Source: Salinimonas lutimaris (GTDB taxonomy: Bacteria > Pseudomonadota > Gammaproteobacteria > Enterobacterales > Alteromonadaceae). Taken from it: a DNA stretch of 64,000 bases. The translations under genes were made by a program, and so were the position numbers. Below, in pieces: positions 59,611-64,000 of this stretch. The first letter of the stretch is position 1; the number at the start of each line of letters is the position of its first letter. The notes beneath the pieces are model-generated. The model was not told the DNA's origin. It ran no database searches and saw nothing but the letters and a program-made list of their open reading frames with translations. Where the stretch lies: assembly GCF_005222225.1 (NCBI RefSeq), contig NZ_CP036536.1, positions 954,001 through 1,018,000 of the forward strand. The letters are read 5' to 3'.

Positions 59611-59709
59611 TCAACCTTCGACTGGGCAAGGTACGCGCTGCGGCTCAGCGAGAGGTTCGCTACCTACAGCTATATCAGGCATCTTATTATCTGCCGGGTT
59701 ATCCGGCAT
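59611..59709 (-). CDS. Possible leader ORF upstream of gltB
   Basis: A 32-codon frame (MPDNPADNKMPDIAVGSEPL at the start, then Pro-rich) whose ATG has AGG six bases upstream and whose TGA lies 12 bases before the gltB ATG, just ahead of the gltB ribosome-binding site. Placement would allow translational coupling or attenuation. No homologue recognised; could be chance. Confidence 0.3.
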   Translation of the reverse strand: MPDNPADNKMPDIAVGSEPLAEPQRVPCPVEG

Positions 59710-60172
59710 GCTGTGCCTGTTTCGTCGTTATTTATTATTAGAGGATACCAGCCATTTGCTCCGCATTTTTATGCATTATTGCTAAGCGGGCCGTACAAAA
59801 TACCCACATTGGGATATAAAATCAATTGGTAAACAGGCGTAGCTTTCAAAGAAAAAAATTAAAAAAATAAAAACTATTTAAAATCAGTGTGGTAGGTGTT
59901 TAGTTCATCGTTGTAACTGAGAGGGGTAGGGGGCGTACTGTACCGCCATTAGTATAAACATCCTAGATTAGCGCTGTCCATAACTTGCCTTTAGTGAATA
60001 AAAAGCTATTTATATCGATTTTTTATGTTAATTTTTGGGGGCTTAGTGCATGATTATTGTCTTTGCTTTCAATTTCATTAAATGCTCACAAAATTTTCAT
60101 GTTGGCGCAGAGTTTGCTCTGTTTATAGATAAGTGCAAATGGTTGGTCTGTACATGTCTGCCAGGCACGCAG

Positions 60173-60198
60173 GGTTAAGGTGAATTAGTGCCTTAACC
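60173..60198. other. Perfect 8-bp hairpin GGTTAAGG / CCTTAACC
   Basis: Stem at 60173-60180 and 60191-60198 with a ten-base loop, followed by GTTTTC. It lies 36 bases before the 21-codon ORF. It could be a weak plus-strand terminator or a leader structure. Confidence 0.6.
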
Positions 60199-60234
60199 GT
60201 TTTCTCGGATGGCAAAAGTTAACAGGTGATGATG

Positions 60235-60300
60235 ATGAATAATGTTTTTGTATTTGATGATGAAGAAATGGATCGTGTAGCTGTTCCAGGCTATAACTAA
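60235..60300 (+). CDS. Candidate 21-residue peptide ORF in structured region
   Basis: ATG at 60235 (two more in-frame ATGs at 60229 and 60232) with CAGG at a suitable distance upstream; encodes MNNVFVFDDEEMDRVAVPGYN and stops at 60300. The peptide is acidic with a Pro-Gly-Tyr-Asn tail. A hairpin lies before it and a bulged 12-bp stem (60335-60347 with 60376-60387) after it. No known family recognised. May be a real micropeptide, a leader peptide or chance. Confidence 0.35.
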   Translation: MNNVFVFDDEEMDRVAVPGYN

Positions 60301-60334
60301 TTGTTTTTTAGTTGTTTTAACCTACTTTGTTATA

Positions 60335-60387
60335 GCGATTGTCGGTAGTTTTATTACTCAGCATCCTCAGCTGTATACCGACATCGC
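60335..60387. other. Bulged 12-bp stem downstream of the micro-ORF
   Basis: GCGATTGTCGGTA (60335-60347) pairs with TACCGACATCGC (60376-60387) apart from one extra T, around a 28-base loop. No T-run follows directly, so it is not a standard terminator. It suggests an RNA structure or an operator. Confidence 0.6.
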
Positions 60388-60577
60388 TCCCGCTTCCCCC
60401 GTACTTTTCTTTTGTTAATGCGCTTTACTTAAGTTTCGACTACCTATTGCAACGTCATCATGCTCCCTCCTGATGGTTAAAAAGAGTGCAATCTGTCGCT
60501 AAATTGGTGCATGACAAACCTCTGTCACCGCGCTTAGATAAATTTTTTGGCGAGCCAGAGTAGTGAGAGCAAACGAT

Positions 60578-60784
60578 GAGACACCCATCCCATTTTTCGA
60601 CGCTAGCAAATAACAAGACACCCATCACATCCAACGTCCACAGATAAATCGTGCGTTCGTAAATAGTGAGACATCTACGCATCCAGTTTCGACAGTGACA
60701 AAGTGCAACTGATGAATAACAAGACACCCATCATATCCAATGTCGATAGGTAAATAGTGAGTTAGTGAATCGCTAGACACCCAT
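60578..60784. repeat. Second cluster of AGACACCCAT repeats (upstream of arcB)
   Basis: AGACACCCAT occurs at 60579, 60616, 60722 and 60775, with a degenerate copy near 60668. Two copies have the longer AACAAGACACCCAT, as in the array beyond gltD, and their right flanks share CATATCCAA / CACATCCAA. Spacing is 37, about 52, 54 and 53 bases. All are in the same orientation as the left array at 52808. Confidence 0.87.
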
Positions 60785-60877
60785 GCTACGACCAAAAGCA
60801 TGAAACAGCATAAATGAAGCCTGAAGCTACCTGTAGTAGGTTGCAGTGATCGTTACTCCATTTCATCGGGGGATTTT

Positions 60878-60952
60878 ATGATTCAGAGTAAGCAGCTAGA
60901 CGGTGTATATCTATGGACAGGACATAAACTTGGCGTCCAATCTGTGAATTAA
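60878..60952 (+). CDS. Candidate 24-residue ORF upstream of arcB
   Basis: ATG with GGGGGA five bases upstream; encodes MIQSKQLDGVYLWTGHKLGV plus four residues and stops 81 bases before arcB. The strong ribosome-binding sequence is the only support. No family recognised. Confidence 0.22.
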   Translation: MIQSKQLDGVYLWTGHKLGVQSVN

Positions 60953-61033
60953 GCAGACTGAATCCTCAGTATTATTTGCCCAACCCGGCAGACCTGCTAG
61001 GATAACGACAATTTTGTTTGTTAATGAAGTATT

Positions 61034-63403
61034 ATGCATCAGGACTCACCTAACGATTCCTGGGCGATAAAGATCGCTCAATTTGTAAAGCGCTTTGGCA
61101 CCTTCAAGCTCAGCATTCTGTTTGTACTCATCACACTGGTGTTCACGCTAGGGGGCTCTTATGTGGTCAGGCTAAGCCTTGGCCGCACGGTACAGCCGGA
61201 TGATTTTATCATTGCAGTCATCATCACGTTGCTGTCGGCGCCCTGGGTATTGTACTTTTTCAGTGAGTTGGTCAAACAGCTCGAGAACTCCAGAACCAAT
61301 CTGAAAGATGTTGTTAGCCAGCTGGAGCGCTTGCGTGAGGAAGATGTTTTTCTTAACCGCGAGCTGCAAAGTAATATTCGTCAGCTTAATCATGAAATAG
61401 AACAGCGCAAGCGGGCTCAGGAAGAACGCGAAGCGGTGTTCAAAGAGCTAGAAAAAGAAATTGAAGACAAATCCAGTTCGGAAGGTCAGGCACGCAGATT
61501 ATCGACCTTACTTCGCTCTATCATTGATGCATCACCGGATTTAATTTATTACCGAAATGAAGAAGGGCGGTTTGCCGGCTGTAACCGGATTGCAGAACTA
61601 TTGACGGGAAAAACCGAAGAAGAGTTGCTTGGCCTGACGCTGCACGATGTATTTGAAGAAGAAATTGCCGCGCAAATTCTTGCCAGTGATCGGGAGGTTC
61701 TGGAAACCAACGCCAGTATGACAGAAGACCTGTGGCTACGCTTTGCAGATGGACGCCGGCGTTACTTTGAAATGAAACGGGTACCGTTTTTTGATAACGC
61801 AGGTAATCGATTAGGTCTGCTGGCATTTGGCCGTGATATGACGGAAAGAAAACAGGCTGAAAGCGCGGCTGAAAAAGCTAGCACCGACAAAACCCGCTTT
61901 ATTGCAACCATCTCACACGAACTGCGAACCCCGCTCAATGGAATTGTGGGGCTAAGTCGTATGTTACGAGATACCGAACTGTCAGAAGAACAATTTAACT
62001 GGGTCAGTACTATTTATGCCAGTGCGATTACCCTGGGAAACATTTTTAACGATATTATTGATCTGGATAAACTTGACCGGGATAAGCTGGAACTTAGTCT
62101 GAAAACCGTTTCTTTACGCGATTTCACCGAGGAATTGTCCAGTATTATCCGACTACTGGCTTCAGATAAGGGGCTGGAGCTGAAAACCAACATCATTGAC
62201 CCGCTTCCGCAATTGGTGGAAGTGGACGGCACCCGTTTACGACAGATTTTGTGGAACCTGCTGTTTAACGCGGTCAAGTTTACCCAAAAAGGTGAGGTAC
62301 GATTGTCCATATCAGCTACCCCGCCGGCCAATGAGACCAGTGTAGTAACCTTTGTGGTGGAGGATACCGGAGTCGGGATCCCTGATTCTGAAATAGAGAA
62401 AATTTTTGCGATGTATTATCAGGTTGATCACCCTGATCATCAGTCTGCGACCGGTACTGGAATTGGTCTGGCAATTTGTAAGCAAATGGTCGATTTAATG
62501 AGTGGCGATATCCGTGTGTCCAGTGAAGTTAACAATGGCACCCGCTTTGAAATCGAATTGCCGCTGCAGGTCACTGAGCGTCAGATGCAGGCTTCGAAGT
62601 TACTGGTTACCGACTTAAATATTCTGCTGGTTGAGGATATTGAGCTTAACGTGATGGTTGCCAAGGCGCTGTTGGAAAAGCTTGGCCAGCATGTGGATGT
62701 GGCTATGACCGGGCAAGAGGCGATAGACAAAATCAGACAAACACAGTATGACCTGATTTTACTTGATATCCAACTGCCTGATATGACCGGTTTTGATGTG
62801 GCTAACGTGATTCGCGAAGAAGACCTTGTGATGCAGACGCCTATTGTTGCCCTTACCGCTAATGTCATTAAAAAGCGCGAAGAGTACCTGCAAAATGGAA
62901 TGGACGATATCATCGCCAAGCCGATTAAGAAAAGCCGGGTTGTTCAGGTATTTAACGATCTGTTTGTTGAGCCAGCTGCCCCCGCTGAGCTCACCGCGCC
63001 TGTAAGCCAGCCAAGAAAGTCAAAGCAGGATAGCAGTAAATCACTGAACAATATTCTGGATATGGATCTGCTTCAGATGCTGGTTGATACCATTGGGGAG
63101 GATATGGTGCGGGCCAGTGTGAAAGTATTCCAGGATAAAATGCCCGAATATATGGAAATACTGCAGTTAAGTCTTAGTGCAGATGAAAAGTCGGAAGTAT
63201 GCTCGCAGGCACATAAAATAAAAGGCGCGGCAGGCTCAGTTGGTCTGTCCCGGGTCCAGCGCATTGCCAACCAGATTCAGCAAGGAGACCATCCTGCCTG
63301 GTGGCAAAATGTGCATGACTGGGTAGAAGAGCTGCAAATGGCGGTGGAGCATGACATGAAAGCACTTCATGAGTGGCTTAACGAGCAGATGATTGATGAT
63401 TAA
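61034..63403 (+). CDS. arcB: Aerobic respiration control hybrid sensor kinase ArcB
   Basis: A 789-residue tripartite sensor that phosphorylates ArcA when quinones are reduced. Two membrane helices at about 25-50 and 58-80, a coiled coil, PAS (about 155-275), HisKA with His295 (SHELRTPLNGIVGLSR), HATPase (DTGVGIP, GTGIGLAIC), receiver with Asp578 (LILLDIQLPDMTG) and Hpt with His727 (QAHKIKGAAGSVG). All three phospho-sites match E. coli His292, Asp576 and His717. The PAS cysteine 180 is kept as Cys183, but the position of Cys241 is Tyr244. Neighbourhood with gltBD supports the identity. Confidence 0.96.
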   Translation: MHQDSPNDSWAIKIAQFVKRFGTFKLSILFVLITLVFTLGGSYVVRLSLGRTVQPDDFIIAVIITLLSAPWVLYFFSELVKQLENSRTNLKDVVSQLERLREEDVFLNRELQSNIRQLNHEIEQRKRAQEEREAVFKELEKEIEDKSSSEGQARRLSTLLRSIIDASPDLIYYRNEEGRFAGCNRIAELLTGKTEEELLGLTLHDVFEEEIAAQILASDREVLETNASMTEDLWLRFADGRRRYFEMKRVPFFDNAGNRLGLLAFGRDMTERKQAESAAEKASTDKTRFIATISHELRTPLNGIVGLSRMLRDTELSEEQFNWVSTIYASAITLGNIFNDIIDLDKLDRDKLELSLKTVSLRDFTEELSSIIRLLASDKGLELKTNIIDPLPQLVEVDGTRLRQILWNLLFNAVKFTQKGEVRLSISATPPANETSVVTFVVEDTGVGIPDSEIEKIFAMYYQVDHPDHQSATGTGIGLAICKQMVDLMSGDIRVSSEVNNGTRFEIELPLQVTERQMQASKLLVTDLNILLVEDIELNVMVAKALLEKLGQHVDVAMTGQEAIDKIRQTQYDLILLDIQLPDMTGFDVANVIREEDLVMQTPIVALTANVIKKREEYLQNGMDDIIAKPIKKSRVVQVFNDLFVEPAAPAELTAPVSQPRKSKQDSSKSLNNILDMDLLQMLVDTIGEDMVRASVKVFQDKMPEYMEILQLSLSADEKSEVCSQAHKIKGAAGSVGLSRVQRIANQIQQGDHPAWWQNVHDWVEELQMAVEHDMKALHEWLNEQMIDD

Positions 63404-63417
63404 CAGGTGTCGTCACA

Positions 63418-63957
63418 GTGGCTGACTCTTTTTTTTCAAATAATCAGATAGAAACAGCCTCTTTGCCGGCTATTCAAAATATTGCACTGGAGCCTGTTTC
63501 AGCGCGCTACCGGATGCTTAACCTGTGTGTATGTAGCAGCGTCACTGTAGCCATACTGCTTATGTTGGGGCTGCTTCTTTATCAACCCATTGTCAGGTTA
63601 CCTGAAGATGTCCGTGTGCTACTTCCGCTTTTGATGATTCTGACTGGGGGCGTAGGTGGCGCGCGCTTTGTTTATCATCTGATTGCAGATTCCAAGGTGC
63701 GCTTTGCGCTGCGAGAGAATGACCTGGTGTTGGAGCAGGGTTTATTTTTTAGCACATTACTATGCCAACCGATATTGCGAATCCAGCATGTTGAACTCTC
63801 GCGTGGTCTGTTACAGCGATGGGCGGGACTAGCGAGTTTGAAAGTTTACTCTGCCGGTGGCGCGGGACATACATTTGAAATCCCCGGGCTTGAACGAGAC
63901 GTTGCTCAGAAACTAAGACATTTTATTGTTCATCACAGTGCACTTGATGCGAAATAA
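63418..63957 (+). CDS. PH-domain (YdbS-like) membrane protein
   Basis: A 179-residue protein, GTG start 14 bases after arcB. Two membrane helices at about 40-60 (VTVAILLMLGLLLYQPIV) and 68-88, then a bacterial PH (DUF304) domain starting VRFALRENDLVLEQGLFFS and running through RIQHVELSRGLLQRWAGLAS. YdbS-type proteins usually pair with a longer multi-PH YdbT protein, whose start appears to follow here. Function in this group is poorly known. Confidence 0.82.
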   Translation: MADSFFSNNQIETASLPAIQNIALEPVSARYRMLNLCVCSSVTVAILLMLGLLLYQPIVRLPEDVRVLLPLLMILTGGVGGARFVYHLIADSKVRFALRENDLVLEQGLFFSTLLCQPILRIQHVELSRGLLQRWAGLASLKVYSAGGAGHTFEIPGLERDVAQKLRHFIVHHSALDAK

Positions 63958-63963
63958 TTATTT

Positions 63964-64000
63964 ATGAAAGATTCGAGGCCGGCACGCTGGGCACGACTTG
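63964..64000 (+). CDS. Start of a gene cut by the window end, probably YdbT-like
   Basis: ATG seven bases after the PH-domain gene, encoding MKDSRPARWARL before the window ends. Position and the basic, Trp-containing start fit the second PH-domain gene (YdbT) of the usual pair. Too short for a firm call. Confidence 0.5.
   Translation, partial: MKDSRPARWARL

Larger units (their letters stand above)
59599..61033. other. Long intergenic region gltB / arcB
   Basis: 1,435 bases with no conventional gene. From left: gltB leader with a possible 32-codon ORF (59611-59709 minus) and a GCCGG/CCGGC hairpin; a very AT-rich stretch (about 59820-60090); a structured segment with three hairpins around a 21-codon ORF (60108-60387); a second cluster of AGACACCCAT repeats (60578-60784); and a 24-codon ORF with a good ribosome-binding site (60878-60952) before arcB. 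Confidence 0.75.

Noticed and set aside
60458..60727. 89-codon minus-strand frame in the gltB-arcB gap
   Set aside because: Crosses the second repeat cluster, is rich in Cys/Trp as out-of-frame sequence often is, and has no plausible start context.

Overview
The window reads as a chromosomal segment of a marine gammaproteobacterium of the Alteromonadales, most likely Alteromonas or a close relative. This rests on recognisable gene neighbourhoods (pepA-holC-valS; glnA-DUF4124-ntrB-ntrC next to typA; DUF6776-erpA; anmK-mepM-tyrS; mtnN-cobD-btuF; gltBD beside arcB), dense packing on both strands and marine-type accessory genes (TonB receptor with flavin halogenases, GlyGly-CTERM protein). I saw no rRNA, tRNA, CRISPR array, prophage or intact insertion sequence.

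Layout. 1-4.5 kb: pepA (5' end cut by the window), holC, valS and a terminator. 4.5-10.5 kb: DUF2798 protein, a frameshifted LysR gene, a Tat-exported binding protein paired with a TorS-like hybrid kinase, and a choice-of-anchor H surface protein. 10.6-13.2 kb: rraB, a plsC-type acyltransferase and an unusual Hpt/HD-GYP fusion. 13.2-18.3 kb: a NhaR-like regulator divergent from a three-gene type-I-export-like operon whose ABC protein has a ruined ATPase domain. 18.3-24.3 kb: TonB-dependent receptor followed by two flavin halogenases. 24.5-29.5 kb: nitrogen regulon core glnA, DUF4124, ntrB, ntrC, with a sigma-54 promoter and NtrC-like sites readable upstream of glnA. 29.7-45.8 kb: typA, an orphan receiver, a PatB lyase, an atypical NRAMP and an atypical CLC, hemJ, DUF6776, erpA, GST, a hydroxyacid dehydrogenase, a long PLP enzyme, SRPBCC protein, anmK and mepM. 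46-52.7 kb: tyrS, GNAT, DUF2721, rhodanese, the btuF-cobD-mtnN group, DUF2726 and a small secreted protein. 52.7-61 kb: gltD and gltB, bracketed by two long non-coding stretches that carry the same short repeat. 61-64 kb: arcB and one PH-domain membrane protein, with a second gene cut by the window end.

How it fits together. Nitrogen assimilation is strongly represented: GS, GOGAT and NtrBC all lie here. Signal transduction is rich, with two hybrid kinases, NtrB/NtrC, an orphan receiver and an Hpt/HD-GYP output protein. The most unusual material is a repeat family with core AGACACCCAT on both sides of gltBD, including a 214-bp tandem duplication holding 121-bp inverted-repeat-bounded units, and a structured non-coding stretch with micro-ORFs upstream of arcB. 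Other points of note are the pseudo-ATPase exporter operon, the binding-protein/hybrid-kinase pair and an ArcB lacking one of the two redox cysteines known from E. coli.
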